Positions 37,317-47,049 of a stretch of 64,000 nucleotides of DNA are shown here, in pieces. The stretch is from positions 186,001-250,000 of the forward strand of contig NZ_AP024872.1 in the NCBI RefSeq assembly GCF_024346875.1, written 5' to 3'. The translations under genes and the position numbers were made by a program. The notes below the pieces were generated by a model. It was not told the DNA's origin. It was given only the letters and a program-made list of their open reading frames with translations, and searched no databases. The DNA comes from Vibrio gallicus. Lineage in GTDB: Bacteria > Pseudomonadota > Gammaproteobacteria > Enterobacterales > Vibrionaceae. Positions within the stretch are counted from its first letter, which is position 1, and the number at the start of each line of letters is the position of its first letter.

Positions 37317-38061
37317 TTGAGTTGGTCCTCAATTTTTATTTTTACGTTTTAGTGACCACTGTATAGATATTGGTATGTGTGATCACTAAAAATAGGAAAC
37401 AGTTGGTTGTGATTGAAAGCCACTGCAGTTGTATCTTCAGAGATTTTCAAAATATATTTATATCGAAATAGCCCATATTGGAGCCATTTTGGTATCAATA
37501 TATTGTCCTAAATAGACGAATAAGAAAAAAGGCGGTGCACACAGCGGATTCGATGTGGCACCCCCGGTCATTTCAATTGATATTGACCTCCCCCAATACT
37601 CTATGTTGTGTCCCCCGTCATGAATTCATCACGCACAAACAACAGAATGTCAGCCAATATCTTGGAAATGTTAATTCAACAACGAGGTTGAAAAAAAGTT
37701 CTTACCATCCATATCTCGGATGTTGTTAGTTTGTGCATTTTTGTCCACTGCAACATCATCCTGAACCCTATTTTTGTAGGGGGAGTAGCAGGGGAGTAGG
37801 CTTAAAGGCATACCTGTTGATAAAAAGGACCAATATCACTTTTACTGGTGCTTATCTGTCGATCTGACTCACAAGATTACGCGTTCTGTGATCTGTGTCT
37901 TTTATTGAGCGTGAGCTTGATCGCGATTTTGTTTAGGCTTGGTGAGGGCGTAGTAGTTAGGAGGATGATTAGCGTTGTGGAGTGGGGGATGATAGATAAT
38001 GAAATTTGGCTTTCCGATGAATGACGGTGGCCCTACATTAATAATAAAAAGGAAGATACCC
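37317..38061. promoter_or_regulatory. malK / malE divergent control region with MalT-like boxes
   Basis: A long non-coding region between two divergent mal units. Two direct copies of GGGGAGTAG(C/G) lie at 37780-37789 and 37791-37800. They are one or two mismatches from the MalT box consensus GGGGA(T/G)GAGG. Further GGAGGATGATT and GGGGGATGA words occur near 37960 and 37984, close to malE. This suggests MalT-dependent activation. A small frame inside (37478-37729) has no coding character. I could not place a convincing CRP site. Confidence 0.55.
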
Positions 38062-39243
38062 ATGAAAAAAGCCCTAAGCACAGTAGCATTAGGTACTTTA
38101 GTCGCTTTAGGTTCGTTTGGAGCACACGCATCAATCGAAGAAGGTCAACTAACTATCTGGATCAACGGTGACAAAGGTTACAACGGCCTTGCTGAAGTTG
38201 GTAAGCGCTTTGAAGAAGACACTGGAGTTAAAGTAACCGTTGCTCACCCTGATGGTCTATCTGACCGCTTTCCTCAGGTAGCGGCTACTGGTGACGGCCC
38301 TGACATCGTTTTCTGGGCACACGACCGCTTTGGTGGTTACGCAGAAGCTGGCCTACTTGCTGAGATCAAACCGTCTAAAGAAGTTAAAGATGGCATTGTT
38401 GATTTTGCATGGGATGCTGTAAATTACGATGGCAAAATTATTGGTTATCCAGTTGCGATTGAAGCACTAGCACTTATCTATAACAAAGACCTAGTTCCTA
38501 ACCCACCTAAGACTTGGGAAGAAGTGGCAGCCCTTGATGCAAAACTGCAAAAAGATGGCAAGAAAGCGATCATGTGGAACCTAAAAGAACCGTATTTCAC
38601 ATGGCCACTTATGGCGGCTGACGGCGGTTATGCGTTCAAATTCACTGGCGAAGGCTATGACATTAAAGATGTAGGTATTGCAAACGAAGGCGTTACATCG
38701 GCAATGAACTTCTTGCATAGCCTAGTTGAGAAGAAAGTGATCTCTGCTGATATGGACTACTCGATTGCAGATTCATCTTTTGCTAAAGGTGATGTAGCAA
38801 TGACCATCAACGGCCCATGGGCTTGGGGTGGTTATGACAACAAAGTGAACTACGGCGTAACGACAATCCCTACCTTTAATGGTAAAGCATCTAAACCTTT
38901 CGTTGGTGTTCTAACTGCTGGTATCAGCTCTGCGTCACCAAACAAAGACCTTGCAGTTGAGTTCATCGAGAACTACCTGCTGACTAACGATGGTCTACGT
39001 GACGTAAATAACGATAAGCCTTTAGGTGCAGTTGCCCTTAAATCTTTCCAAAAAGAGCTAGCTTCTGATCCACGTATTGCTGCAACAATGGAAAGTGCTG
39101 AGCACGGTGAAATCATGCCGAACATTCCACAAATGAATAACTACTGGAACTCAGCTAAGAACGCAATTATCAATATCGTAGATGATCGCCAAACAGTTGA
39201 TGCCGCTCTATCTGATGCTAAGAAGCAAATGCTTCGCAACTAA
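38062..39243 (+). CDS. malE: Maltodextrin-binding protein MalE
   Basis: A 393-aa periplasmic receptor for maltose and maltodextrins. The signal peptide [23 protein letters not shown] is followed by [23 protein letters not shown], labelled here by its first 20 residues in the E. coli MalE style. Binding-site segments include [29 protein letters not shown] and [14 protein letters not shown]. The ATG at 38062 has an AAGGA site. The frame extends 21 codons upstream, but that part is not signal-like. It delivers sugar to MalFGK2. Hairpins after the gene probably raise its expression above malFG. Confidence 0.95.
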   Translation: MKKALSTVALGTLVALGSFGAHASIEEGQLTIWINGDKGYNGLAEVGKRFEEDTGVKVTVAHPDGLSDRFPQVAATGDGPDIVFWAHDRFGGYAEAGLLAEIKPSKEVKDGIVDFAWDAVNYDGKIIGYPVAIEALALIYNKDLVPNPPKTWEEVAALDAKLQKDGKKAIMWNLKEPYFTWPLMAADGGYAFKFTGEGYDIKDVGIANEGVTSAMNFLHSLVEKKVISADMDYSIADSSFAKGDVAMTINGPWAWGGYDNKVNYGVTTIPTFNGKASKPFVGVLTAGISSASPNKDLAVEFIENYLLTNDGLRDVNNDKPLGAVALKSFQKELASDPRIAATMESAEHGEIMPNIPQMNNYWNSAKNAIINIVDDRQTVDAALSDAKKQMLRN

Positions 39244-39246
39244 TAT

Positions 39247-39308
39247 ACCCACAAGTATCTTAATATTACTTGGGTAAAAAACCTTTTAGGAGGGGGTAAC
39301 CCCTCCTA
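39247..39308 (+). terminator. malE-malF intercistronic hairpins
   Basis: Two hairpins in a row. The first pairs TACCC..AAGTA with TTACTTGGGTA (39247-39277). The second is a very stable stem TAGGAGGGG / CCCCTCCTA (about 39287-39308). Such structures between a binding-protein gene and its permeases usually protect the upstream mRNA and reduce read-through. Confidence 0.75.
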
Positions 39309-39342
39309 GTTTTAAATTTTTCATTCGCTAGTAGGTCTTTTT

Positions 39343-40917
39343 ATGCAGACGGTACAATCTTCTGGTTCTGTTGAGACGCCTCCTGTTGCCAGCAATACCA
39401 AAGCGGTATTAAAGTGGGCAACCCTTGGCTTAGTCGGAATTGTAAATGGTTATGCAACCATTCTAATGTATTCGCGTGGTGAAGTAGCTTTCGCACTTCT
39501 CACTCTAATAATTACAGCATTGGCGCTGTATATATTTGGTAGCAAGAAAACCTACGCACATCGTTATATCTATCCAGGCGTCGCTGGGATGATTCTATTC
39601 ATCTTGTTCCCGTTGGCGTACACAGTAAACCTCGCTTTCACAAACTACAGCGCAAAAAATCAGTTGTCACTCGAGCGTACACAGTCGGTGTTGGAAGGTC
39701 GTACTTTCCAAAGTGGTGATAGCTTTTCGTTTACCTTGTTAAAGGCTGCTGATGGCAGTCATGTTATTACCGTTAAAGATGGCGAGAAAACATTAGCAAC
39801 ACCTAAATTTAGCCTATCGGAAGAAGCGAAAGGACAAGATCTCAATCTTAGCCCTGTAGAATCTGTCGAAGGCACAAAAGAGCCTATCAAGGGCATTATC
39901 CAAGCGCGTCCAGTGCTGAGCAGTTTTGACCTTATTATGCCTGATGGCGAAGCAATTCGAATGAGTGGGCTTCGTAAATTTGCAGCAGTAGAGCCGTTGT
40001 TCACCCTGCAAGATGATAAGCAGGCGATGCTGAACAATGAGACGGGTCAAATATTCATGCCGAATATGGATACCGGTTTTTATCAAGCAGTTGATAGCAA
40101 CGGTAGCTTTATTGGTAATCCAGTCTCACCAGGTTTTGTGGTTGGTATTGGTACGCATAACTTCGAGCGTGTGTGGAAAGATGATGGTATTAAAGAGCCG
40201 TTCGTTTCTATATTCATCTGGACTGTAGTTTTCTCAATATGCACCGTTGTGTTTACCCTAGTTATTGGCTTGGTGTTAGGCAGTATTGTGCAATGGGAAG
40301 AGCTGAAAGGTCGTTCTGTTTATCGAGTATTACTGATTCTTCCATATGCCGTGCCTGCCTTTATATCAATATTGATATTCAAAGGGCTATTTAACCAAAG
40401 CTTTGGTGAGATAAACCTAGTATTAACTCAGATATTTGGCATTTCTCCGAGCTGGTTCTCTGACCCAATTTTAGCTAAAACCATGGTCTTGATTGTGAAT
40501 ACCTGGCTTGGTTTCCCGTATATGATGATCCTATGTATGGGGCTATTAAAGGCTATTCCTGATGATTTGTATGAGGCATCGGCTATTGATGGGGCGGGTC
40601 CATTCAAGAACTTTTTCCACATCACTGTGCCATTGATGATTAAGCCAATGACGCCACTATTGATTGCAAGCTTTGCGTTTAACTTCAATAACTTTGTAAT
40701 GATTCAGCTGTTGACCAATGGTGGACCAAATATGATTGGTACATCAGAGCCTGCAGGTTATACGGACCTATTGGTGAGTTATACCTATCGAATTGCATTC
40801 GAAGGTGGTGGTGGTCAAGACTTCGGCCTAGCAAGTGCTATCGCAACCCTTATCTTCCTATTGGTTGGCGGTATGGCTCTATTAAACCTACGTTTCACTA
40901 AGCTGTCTCAAGATTAA
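39343..40917 (+). CDS. malF: Maltodextrin transporter permease MalF
   Basis: A 524-aa permease. The N-terminal helices are followed by the large periplasmic P2 loop (about residues 95-270) that is characteristic of MalF. Then come the core transmembrane domain and the coupling motif DLYEASAIDGAGPFKNFFHI. The periplasmic loop contacts MalE. The length matches E. coli MalF (514 aa). It forms the channel with MalG, whose gene starts 13 bp downstream. Confidence 0.95.
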   Translation: MQTVQSSGSVETPPVASNTKAVLKWATLGLVGIVNGYATILMYSRGEVAFALLTLIITALALYIFGSKKTYAHRYIYPGVAGMILFILFPLAYTVNLAFTNYSAKNQLSLERTQSVLEGRTFQSGDSFSFTLLKAADGSHVITVKDGEKTLATPKFSLSEEAKGQDLNLSPVESVEGTKEPIKGIIQARPVLSSFDLIMPDGEAIRMSGLRKFAAVEPLFTLQDDKQAMLNNETGQIFMPNMDTGFYQAVDSNGSFIGNPVSPGFVVGIGTHNFERVWKDDGIKEPFVSIFIWTVVFSICTVVFTLVIGLVLGSIVQWEELKGRSVYRVLLILPYAVPAFISILIFKGLFNQSFGEINLVLTQIFGISPSWFSDPILAKTMVLIVNTWLGFPYMMILCMGLLKAIPDDLYEASAIDGAGPFKNFFHITVPLMIKPMTPLLIASFAFNFNNFVMIQLLTNGGPNMIGTSEPAGYTDLLVSYTYRIAFEGGGGQDFGLASAIATLIFLLVGGMALLNLRFTKLSQD

Positions 40918-40929
40918 GGAGCAATAATT

Positions 40930-41820
40930 ATGGCAATGGTACAAGGTAAAGACCTTAAATACCGTGTTTGGGCAACGCATATTGCTCTATGGATTTTCTT
41001 ATCACTTATTATATTTCCACTGCTGATGGTGGTAGCGATCTCGTTCCGTGAAGGTAACTTCGCAACCGGTAGCTTGATCCCTGATAACCCATCTTTGGAG
41101 CACTGGAAATTAGCATTGGGCTTTACGGTAACACATGCAGATGGCAGCGTTACACCACCTCCATTCCCAGTATTAACCTGGTTATGGAACTCAGTGAAAG
41201 TCGCTGGTATCTCCTCAATTTTGATTGTGGCGTTATCTACAACCTCGGCTTACGCGTTTGCTCGTATGCGCTTTAAAGGTAAGAGCACTATCTTAAAAGC
41301 GATGATGATCTTCCAGATGTTCCCCGCTGTGTTGGCGTTGGTGGCGATTTATGCGCTATTTGATAAGTTAGGGCAGTATATTCCATTCTTGGGATTGAAC
41401 ACCCATGGCGGTCTTATCTTTTCTTACTTAGGCGGGATTGCGCTTCATGTTTGGACTATCAAAGGCTATTTCGAGACGATAGATAATTCACTAGAAGAAG
41501 CAGCAGCTCTTGATGGCGCAACACCTTGGCAAGCATTCCGTTTGGTACTATTGCCGTTATCGGTGCCGATTCTAGCGGTGGTATTTATCTTATCCTTCAT
41601 TGGTGTTGTCGGTGAAGTACCTGTTGCATCCTTGCTATTGTCTGATGTGAATAATTACACTCTTGCCGTTGGTATGCAGCAATATCTATACCCTCAGAAC
41701 TATCTATGGGGTGATTTTGCCGCCGCCGCAGTGTTATCTGCATTCCCAATTACCATTGTGTTCTTGTTAGCACAGCGCTGGTTGGTTGGTGGTCTAACTT
41801 CTGGTGGCGTGAAAGGGTAA
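40930..41820 (+). CDS. malG: Maltodextrin transporter permease MalG
   Basis: A 296-aa permease, the same length as E. coli MalG. It has six transmembrane helices and the EAA coupling loop [20 protein letters not shown]. The C-terminus [10 protein letters not shown] is the MalG tail that inserts into the MalE/MalF sugar path. It is the last gene of malEFG, closed by a strong terminator. No malM, lamB, malP or malQ gene follows here. Confidence 0.95.
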   Translation: MAMVQGKDLKYRVWATHIALWIFLSLIIFPLLMVVAISFREGNFATGSLIPDNPSLEHWKLALGFTVTHADGSVTPPPFPVLTWLWNSVKVAGISSILIVALSTTSAYAFARMRFKGKSTILKAMMIFQMFPAVLALVAIYALFDKLGQYIPFLGLNTHGGLIFSYLGGIALHVWTIKGYFETIDNSLEEAAALDGATPWQAFRLVLLPLSVPILAVVFILSFIGVVGEVPVASLLLSDVNNYTLAVGMQQYLYPQNYLWGDFAAAAVLSAFPITIVFLLAQRWLVGGLTSGGVKG

Positions 41821-41840
41821 CCTTACGCAATCAAATTGGA

Positions 41841-41872
41841 AAACCGAGCACTTTTCAGTGCTCGGTTTTTTT
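41841..41872 (+). terminator. Terminator after malG
   Basis: The stem AAACCGAGCAC / GTGCTCGGTTT with a 6-nt loop and a T7 run, 20 bp after malG. Confidence 0.92.
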
Positions 41873-41916
41873 ATGGAAGAGAGAAGATGTAACCGCGGCT
41901 CTAGAGCCTACTCCCT

Positions 41917-42159
41917 CTATATCTTTTCAAGATTGGAAGGCGCATAGCCTAAGTGCTGCATTAATAGATAAATACTTTCTTGATGCAATGCCACACGTCG
42001 AAATAGATGAGCAAATACAGTGTCACCGCCAAAGCATTGCATTATATAGTGGTCGATTTGACTGTCATTGTATCCCTCTACGTGCATCGCGCGTACCCAG
42101 TGATACTCAACAGACTGTAGATTTTTGATAACATCAATACTAAGTTTTACATCTTCCAT
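41917..42159 (-). CDS. Small protein of unknown function (80 aa)
   Basis: An 80-residue soluble protein (MEDVKLSIDVIKNLQSVEYH ...) with regular helical character and an aromatic/His-rich centre. It has no signal peptide and no clear Shine-Dalgarno sequence before the ATG. The amino-acid composition is natural, and no competing frame is longer, so it is probably real. It faces the malG terminator. I recognise no family or partner. Confidence 0.55.
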   Translation of the reverse strand: MEDVKLSIDVIKNLQSVEYHWVRAMHVEGYNDSQIDHYIMQCFGGDTVFAHLFRRVALHQESIYLLMQHLGYAPSNLEKI

Positions 42160-42376
42160 TTTAAGGCTGTTCTGCTTTGTAATAACAAGAAATTAAAGAC
42201 GCCTGATTAAACCAGATAATAATGAACAAATGATTACAACGAGATGTCATATCTATTATCTAGGTAGATATGTGCTCTTTTTTCACTGTGTGATGTGTTC
42301 GCAATTGAGTTGAGGCACATCTAAAATTGGGTTTATACAGCATTATCTATATGTTTAAATATTGTCGATTTTACAA

Positions 42377-42958
42377 ATGATTAAGAAGCTTGATATGAAA
42401 TGGTTAGTCACAGGTGCTTTGGCGGGATTAATGTTACCAGCGCTTACTTTTGCGCATCCACTGACACCAACTCAGTTTAACTGTGATGTTGCAGATTATA
42501 ATCGACCTAATACTCTTCATCTTGATATGAGTGAAAATGCGGATGTTCAAATTGCATCACAGCTGCTGCTTGAGCCAAGTCAACATGACAAACGGTTATA
42601 TCAATCAACAGAACGCTATACGGAATCGAATCTACAACTGTTCATAGATACAAACTATGTTTGCTTCAACAAAGGGTCTAACGGCTATGTAGTTGTGCCA
42701 TCTATAGTGACAAGCGGAGCGAGTGGGGTGTTTTATTACCTTACTCTCTATCAAGTTAACCCGCAGCGTTGGATGTTCAAAAATGAGGTGTTTTTGGGCG
42801 ACAGGGTTGAGCTTAACTCTCTGAGTTTTAAGGGAGATCAGTTTCATATTGTGTATTCTGAGCATGGTATAGATCAAGCGATGGCAGAGCATCCGCAACA
42901 GACTGTAAGCAGAGAGTTTCGTATAACTGACAATAAGTTGACCGAACAATCAAATTGA
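42377..42958 (+). CDS. Secreted protein of unknown function
   Basis: About 193 aa with a signal peptide (MKWLVTGALAGLMLPALTFA, cleaved before HPLTPTQ). The mature part has two cysteines (FNCDVAD, NYVCFNKG) and alternating beta-type segments, consistent with a small periplasmic or cell-surface protein. Starts at 42377 (MIKKLDMKW) and 42395 (MKW) are both possible. A TTG at 42362 is less likely. It precedes the M23 endopeptidase by 131 bp on the same strand. No family is recognised. Confidence 0.65.
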   Translation: MIKKLDMKWLVTGALAGLMLPALTFAHPLTPTQFNCDVADYNRPNTLHLDMSENADVQIASQLLLEPSQHDKRLYQSTERYTESNLQLFIDTNYVCFNKGSNGYVVVPSIVTSGASGVFYYLTLYQVNPQRWMFKNEVFLGDRVELNSLSFKGDQFHIVYSEHGIDQAMAEHPQQTVSREFRITDNKLTEQSN

Positions 42959-43089
42959 TACAGCTGTTCTTTGATAGGGTATACCTATTACTGGTAAACT
43001 CTCTTTCCGGAATTTGTGCATAAAAAATCTGATGAAATTTTGTTCAAATTCCTATATTCTTCCAGCCCAAATTTCAATGAATAGGTAAT

Positions 43090-44391
43090 GTGGTGTTTAA
43101 ATTCAATCGCAGTCAACTCTTGTCCAACAAAAAGCTACTCCTTATTCCGGTTCTGCTATTGATAGTTGCTCTATTTTCGCATTCACATGAAGAGCGTAAG
43201 TTTGTGCAACTCGATATAAACTCTGCACCTGCACCAACCATTGATACTTCTTCAGCGAAAGCTAACTGGGAACAAGCGCCGACGTATAGCTACCACATTA
43301 AGCGTGGTGACAACTTGAGTGTGGTTTTCTCGCGTCTTGGATTCTCTTATCAAGATTTGATGAGAATTATGGAAGAGGATCTTAACCACCTCTCTTTAGA
43401 TAAGCTGAAACCAGGTAATATCTTAAAGTTTTGGGCAGATGAAGAGTCAGGCCGATTGGTTAAGATGGAACTCGAGTTTACTTTGGCTGATCGTGTTCAA
43501 TATACACGAGGTCAAGATGACAGCTTTGCATATAAAGATATTTCATTACCGGGTACATGGGAAACAAAAGCCTTGGTGGGCAAGGTATATGGCAGTTTCT
43601 CAACCTCAGCGCATAAACTAGGCCTTAGCAGTACTGAAATTGAAGAGATTTCAAACCTACTAAAAGACAAATTAAATTTTGTTAAGGAACTGCGAGCGGG
43701 AGATAAATTCAGTATCGTCCACAAGGTTCAATACATTGATGGCCAGGAAACCGGAAATCGCGAAGTTGAAGCTATTAACATCTACAATCAAGGGCGCGTA
43801 ATTAGTGCGTATCTGCACAATAACGGTCAGTTCTTTGATGAAAATGGTGATAGCCTACAGCGTGCATTTGATCGCTATCCAAGTAAATATCACAGAATAA
43901 CCTCACCATTTAACCCGCACCGTCTACACCCAGTAACTGGACGCTTAGCTCCGCACAATGGTACTGATTTTGGTGCGCCGCTTGGTTCTGAAGTACATGC
44001 TACAGGTGACGGGAAAGTGATTATGATTCGTAATCACCCTTATGCAGGTAAATATATCGTGCTAGAGCATGGCCCAATTTATAAAACTCGTTATTTGCAC
44101 CTCAGTAAAATCTTGGTGAAGAAAGGGCAGAAGGTTAAGCGCGGCGATATTATTGCATTGTCTGGAGCGACTGGTCGCGTAACTGGACCTCACCTACACT
44201 TTGAATTGTTGGTTAGAAATCGCCCTGTAAATGCAGTAACAGCGAATATTCCAATGGCAGATTCTGTGCCAAAAGATGAGATGAAGCAGTTTGTTGCCCG
44301 TCGTAATCAGTTTATGAAATTGATGAAAGATAAAGAAGTGATGCTTGCTAAGCAAACTCAACAAACCAAGAATAAGAAACAAGCCTTATAA
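43090..44391 (+). CDS. Peptidoglycan DD-endopeptidase, M23 family (ShyA/MepM-like)
   Basis: A 433-aa cell-wall hydrolase with one N-terminal membrane anchor (about residues 15-31). A LysM-like module follows (YHIKRGDNLSVVFSRLGFSY), then a central inhibitory/OapA-like region. The LytM zinc domain has HNGTDFGAPLGSEV (His-X3-Asp) and HLHFELL. It cuts D-Ala-mDAP crosslinks so that the wall can expand. Size and layout match Vibrio ShyA. The start is a GTG pair (43090/43093). No in-frame ATG lies near the anchor. Confidence 0.88.
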   Translation: MVFKFNRSQLLSNKKLLLIPVLLLIVALFSHSHEERKFVQLDINSAPAPTIDTSSAKANWEQAPTYSYHIKRGDNLSVVFSRLGFSYQDLMRIMEEDLNHLSLDKLKPGNILKFWADEESGRLVKMELEFTLADRVQYTRGQDDSFAYKDISLPGTWETKALVGKVYGSFSTSAHKLGLSSTEIEEISNLLKDKLNFVKELRAGDKFSIVHKVQYIDGQETGNREVEAINIYNQGRVISAYLHNNGQFFDENGDSLQRAFDRYPSKYHRITSPFNPHRLHPVTGRLAPHNGTDFGAPLGSEVHATGDGKVIMIRNHPYAGKYIVLEHGPIYKTRYLHLSKILVKKGQKVKRGDIIALSGATGRVTGPHLHFELLVRNRPVNAVTANIPMADSVPKDEMKQFVARRNQFMKLMKDKEVMLAKQTQQTKNKKQAL

Positions 44392-44404
44392 ACGTGAGAT
44401 AAAA

Positions 44405-44752
44405 ATGACTCAAGACGAATTTGTAACACTAGTAAAAACAGCAAGTGATTGTGTTGATCTACCTGAAGCATTGGCTTTACTTCAAGCCAATGAAGACCAA
44501 GATGTAGCAGAAGCGGCACTGAGTCTAAAAGGTCAGTTTGCTATGGCTGAGGTGAATGGGGAGCAACGCGTATACCATGTAACAACTCAGCAAAATGGTG
44601 ATGATCTCGAAGAGTTCGTGGAGCATGTAATGAACACGGACGAGCCAACTATAAAGTTTGTTGCTTGGTTCTTTGATTTCCATTTTGAGGTTAAACAAAG
44701 CGACACTTATAAGGCGGCAGGTAAAACCTATCGTCAGCCAAAACGAAGCTAG
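44405..44752 (+). CDS. Conserved-looking small protein of unknown function (115 aa)
   Basis: A 115-aa acidic soluble protein starting MTQDEFVTLVKTASDCVDLP. The mid-region EEFVEHVMNTDEPTIKFVAW and the basic end (GKTYRQPKRS) suggest a compact alpha/beta fold. It lies 13 bp after the M23 endopeptidase and probably shares its mRNA. The frame extends 20 codons into the upstream gene, but the ATG at 44405 is the natural start. A terminator follows directly. Confidence 0.7.
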   Translation: MTQDEFVTLVKTASDCVDLPEALALLQANEDQDVAEAALSLKGQFAMAEVNGEQRVYHVTTQQNGDDLEEFVEHVMNTDEPTIKFVAWFFDFHFEVKQSDTYKAAGKTYRQPKRS

Positions 44753-44769
44753 TTCAAAATCAATAACCA

Positions 44770-44799
44770 AGCCCGAGCAATGAGTCTCGGGCTTTTTTA
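44770..44799 (+). terminator. Terminator after the 115-aa gene
   Basis: The stem AGCCCGAG / CTCGGGCT with an 8-nt loop and a T6 run. Confidence 0.9.
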
Positions 44800-44944
44800 T
44801 GCTCAAAATATACGGAATTGGTCATGTGTAGCAAGTGCTGAATGTAATTAAGTTACATTAAAGTGTGATCTATATCTTGTTTGTGTCGGGTTTACAGTGT
44901 GAATTACGCCAGAATTAGAAATTAAATTACATCCGAGGCTTAAC

Positions 44945-45079
44945 ATGAACAATGATTTAGGTGGCATGCTTATCTGCTCACATATCGCTCGTAAGGCAAT
45001 TGAAGCGAAATTTGATAATAAAATTGTTCGCGAAAAGCCTTCAATATTTAAAAAGTTATGGACGAAATTGACCAAGTAG
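44945..45079 (+). CDS. Micro-protein of 44 aa, unknown function
   Basis: A short frame translating to MNNDLGGMLICSHIARKAIE and on to KSIFKKLWTKLTK-like residues (the last part reads SIFKKLWTKLTK). It has a GAGG ribosome site 5-9 bp before the ATG and a perfect terminator 13 bp after its stop, the layout of a real mini-gene. The C-terminal half is basic and amphipathic, which could bind membrane or RNA. It is too short for most automated gene calls. I recognise no family. Confidence 0.6.
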   Translation: MNNDLGGMLICSHIARKAIEAKFDNKIVREKPSIFKKLWTKLTK

Positions 45080-45091
45080 TCATTAACTATC

Positions 45092-45123
45092 AAAAAAGCC
45101 TCGGATATATTCGAGGCTTTTTT
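45092..45123. terminator. Bidirectional terminator after the 44-aa gene
   Basis: The hairpin AAAAAAGCCTCGGA / TCGAGGCTTTTTT is flanked by A and T runs on both sides. It separates the micro-gene from the converging glutaredoxin gene. Confidence 0.9.
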
Positions 45124-45130
45124 GTATCTG

Positions 45131-45772
45131 TTAGTTACTCATGATTGAGGTATGGGAATCACTATTAGCTTGGGACAGGTCTAATACATTATTCGGCACA
45201 TGATGGTTTTTGTCTGAGGTGAGCCATTTTTCTAGAGCATCGGCACCACCGATATATTCACTATCCATCCAAATTTGTGGAACCGTAACTGGGGTCTTTA
45301 AACCAATATGCGCTTTTACTTCAGGTATCATGCGATATAGGGCTGCGCTTTCTTTAACTACATCATGATAGATGTAATCAATCCCAGCTTGGTCGAGGCG
45401 CTTTTTGGCTTTGACACAATAAGGGCAGGTTGCTTTACCGTACACAATATTGCCTTGTAGTTGATGCCGCTTCGACCACTGTGCAATTACAGATTGTACT
45501 AATAGGCCTCTATTCAATGCTTCGCCTTGGCTAATGACTTTACCTTCAACGATGAGGATTGGTGCGTGCCATGCGCCTTTTTTAAGTGGTTCCCACCAAT
45601 GAGACAGCCAATCTTTGATTTCAAGCTCTACTTCCACGTCCTTGAGTTCGTTGGCAAAGGTGTCACTTAAGATGTCTTTGGTGAGGGTACATTCACCACA
45701 AGGGATGTTGACCTTAAATGGACCCCATTGCCCGCCCCAGCGGTAGAGTGTGATTTTTATTGGCTTGTTCAT
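45131..45772 (-). CDS. Two-domain thioredoxin-fold / glutaredoxin protein
   Basis: A 213-aa cytoplasmic protein. The N-terminal domain (residues 1-100) starts ITLYRWGGQWGPFKVNIPCG and contains a CGEC pair, like an altered thioredoxin-type redox site. The C-terminal domain is a classical glutaredoxin with the active site TCPYC (about residue 115) and the glutathione-binding TVPQIW and GGAD motifs. It could reduce disulfides or protein-glutathione adducts. The fusion is less common than stand-alone GrxA/GrxC. No neighbour indicates its target. Confidence 0.8.
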   Translation of the reverse strand: MNKPIKITLYRWGGQWGPFKVNIPCGECTLTKDILSDTFANELKDVEVELEIKDWLSHWWEPLKKGAWHAPILIVEGKVISQGEALNRGLLVQSVIAQWSKRHQLQGNIVYGKATCPYCVKAKKRLDQAGIDYIYHDVVKESAALYRMIPEVKAHIGLKTPVTVPQIWMDSEYIGGADALEKWLTSDKNHHVPNNVLDLSQANSDSHTSIMSN

Positions 45773-45846
45773 GATGCGTTTCCTTATGCTTTCCTTAATT
45801 ATAAGAACTTGTTAGCACAAAGAAAATTTCATTGTATAAATAAAAA

Positions 45847-45868
45847 AACCGAGCGCCATGGCTCGGTT
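45847..45868. terminator. Terminator after the second porin gene
   Basis: The inverted repeat AACCGAGC...GCTCGGTT with an A-rich left side that becomes a U run on the minus-strand transcript of the porin. Confidence 0.8.
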
Positions 45869-45898
45869 ATATCCGTTATCGAACGAATCGATATCAAA

Positions 45899-46822
45899 TT
45901 AGAAATCGTAGCGAATACCCGCTTGGATTTGGTCGTCTTTATTGTCAACTTGTTCAAACTTGTAGCCTGCATAAGTGCGCAGGTTACCGTTAAACTTGTA
46001 AACCGCTTCAACGGCAAAGTTGTCTACATTTGCATCGTCAGCTTTTTCAAACTCTTGATAGTTGTATACAGCAATAAAAGTTAGCTTATCTAGCTTATAT
46101 TTTGCTGATACTTCAAAAGCGTTCACATCTTCATCTGCAACACTGCCTAGTGCATATAGACCGCCAACCGTGAAGTCTGCAATTGAATACTGAGCTGCAA
46201 TGTTGATTTGGCTATCATCATCGTTGCCGTTGGTTTGCGCAACATAGCCCAAGCCTAGGTCTAGACCGAAATCAAAAGAGTACATACCTGCGATGCCGTA
46301 GCTGTCTGCATCTTTTTCATCGTTAGCAAGGTAGTTTGCTTCAACGGTGAAAGCGTCAAACTTTCCAGCATAAAGGAAGTTATTGTTACGCTTGTCTTTG
46401 TTTCCTGCAACGATATCAGCGGCATCAGCGCCAAAGGTTGCCATGGTATCAGTAATGTCCGTTAGCATTACTTGAGCAGAATCTTGTTTACCGTAAGAGA
46501 ACTCACCAAACTGAGTACCTAAACCTGCAAAGGCATAGCGGTTGCTGATGCTTGAATCGGTGTCGAACTCAGCTTCATATTTACCAAATCCATATAGGCT
46601 ATCTGAAATTTGGGATTTTCCAACAACGTTTAGGCGTGCACGAGATTTGTCATTAAAAGAGCTGTCACTAGCTGATTCGTTGTTGTCTGAGATGTTGAAA
46701 CGCGCTTCTGCACGACCACCAATCTTCAATTCAGAGGTGTCATCTTTGTACACAGTTGCTGCTGATGCGTAACCTGATGCCATAATCGCTAAAATTGCAG
46801 TAGTTAATGCTGCCTTGTTCAT
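45899..46822 (-). CDS. Outer-membrane porin, OmpU/OmpC superfamily
   Basis: A 307-aa beta-barrel porin. The signal peptide MNKAALTTAILAIMASGYASA is followed by TVYKDDTSELKIGGRAEARF. The constriction-loop region is near GKQDSAQVMLTDITDTMATF, and the barrel-closing terminus is GIRYDF (ends in Phe, needed for BAM recognition). The many acidic residues suggest a cation-preferring pore, as in Vibrio porins. It differs strongly in sequence from the porin at 386-1393. A terminator follows, so it is monocistronic. Confidence 0.88.
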   Translation of the reverse strand: MNKAALTTAILAIMASGYASAATVYKDDTSELKIGGRAEARFNISDNNESASDSSFNDKSRARLNVVGKSQISDSLYGFGKYEAEFDTDSSISNRYAFAGLGTQFGEFSYGKQDSAQVMLTDITDTMATFGADAADIVAGNKDKRNNNFLYAGKFDAFTVEANYLANDEKDADSYGIAGMYSFDFGLDLGLGYVAQTNGNDDDSQINIAAQYSIADFTVGGLYALGSVADEDVNAFEVSAKYKLDKLTFIAVYNYQEFEKADDANVDNFAVEAVYKFNGNLRTYAGYKFEQVDNKDDQIQAGIRYDF

Positions 46823-46992
46823 TTCAAAGTCCTATTTAATTAAAAGTGAGTAAGTACTCGGGATTTATTATTGTTTCGGGCCGTGCCCGTTTGGTATGGG
46901 AGTAATTTAGATTTTTTATGTGAAGGTCTAATGAAGAACAGGTTGCAGTGCAGTGACGTTGTTATTGCAGATTTGTTTATGGTTGAGTTGTG

Positions 46993-47024
46993 CGTGTCTA
47001 CAGATCCCCGCCTTCGCGGGGATG
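46993..47024. repeat. Left remnant of compound repeat R5, interrupted by IS110
   Basis: This is the left part of a repeat copy: TGTCTACAGATCCCCGCC leads into the palindrome ATCCCCG...CGGGGAT at 47004-47023. The copy breaks off after GGGGATG. The expected continuation (ACGATTTTAAGGTGTGGTGG) resumes at 48282 on the other side of the insertion sequence. Confidence 0.9.
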
Positions 47025-47049
47025 CCTGTTAAACGACGTTGTCAAATTA

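Noticed and set aside
37321-37400. CRP site near malK (TGTGATCAC-like words)
   Set aside because: The half-site spacing does not match TGTGA-N6-TCACA, so I did not call it.
37478-37729. 83-aa frame in the malK-malE region
   Set aside because: No Shine-Dalgarno sequence, unnatural composition and location within a control region. Treated as non-coding.
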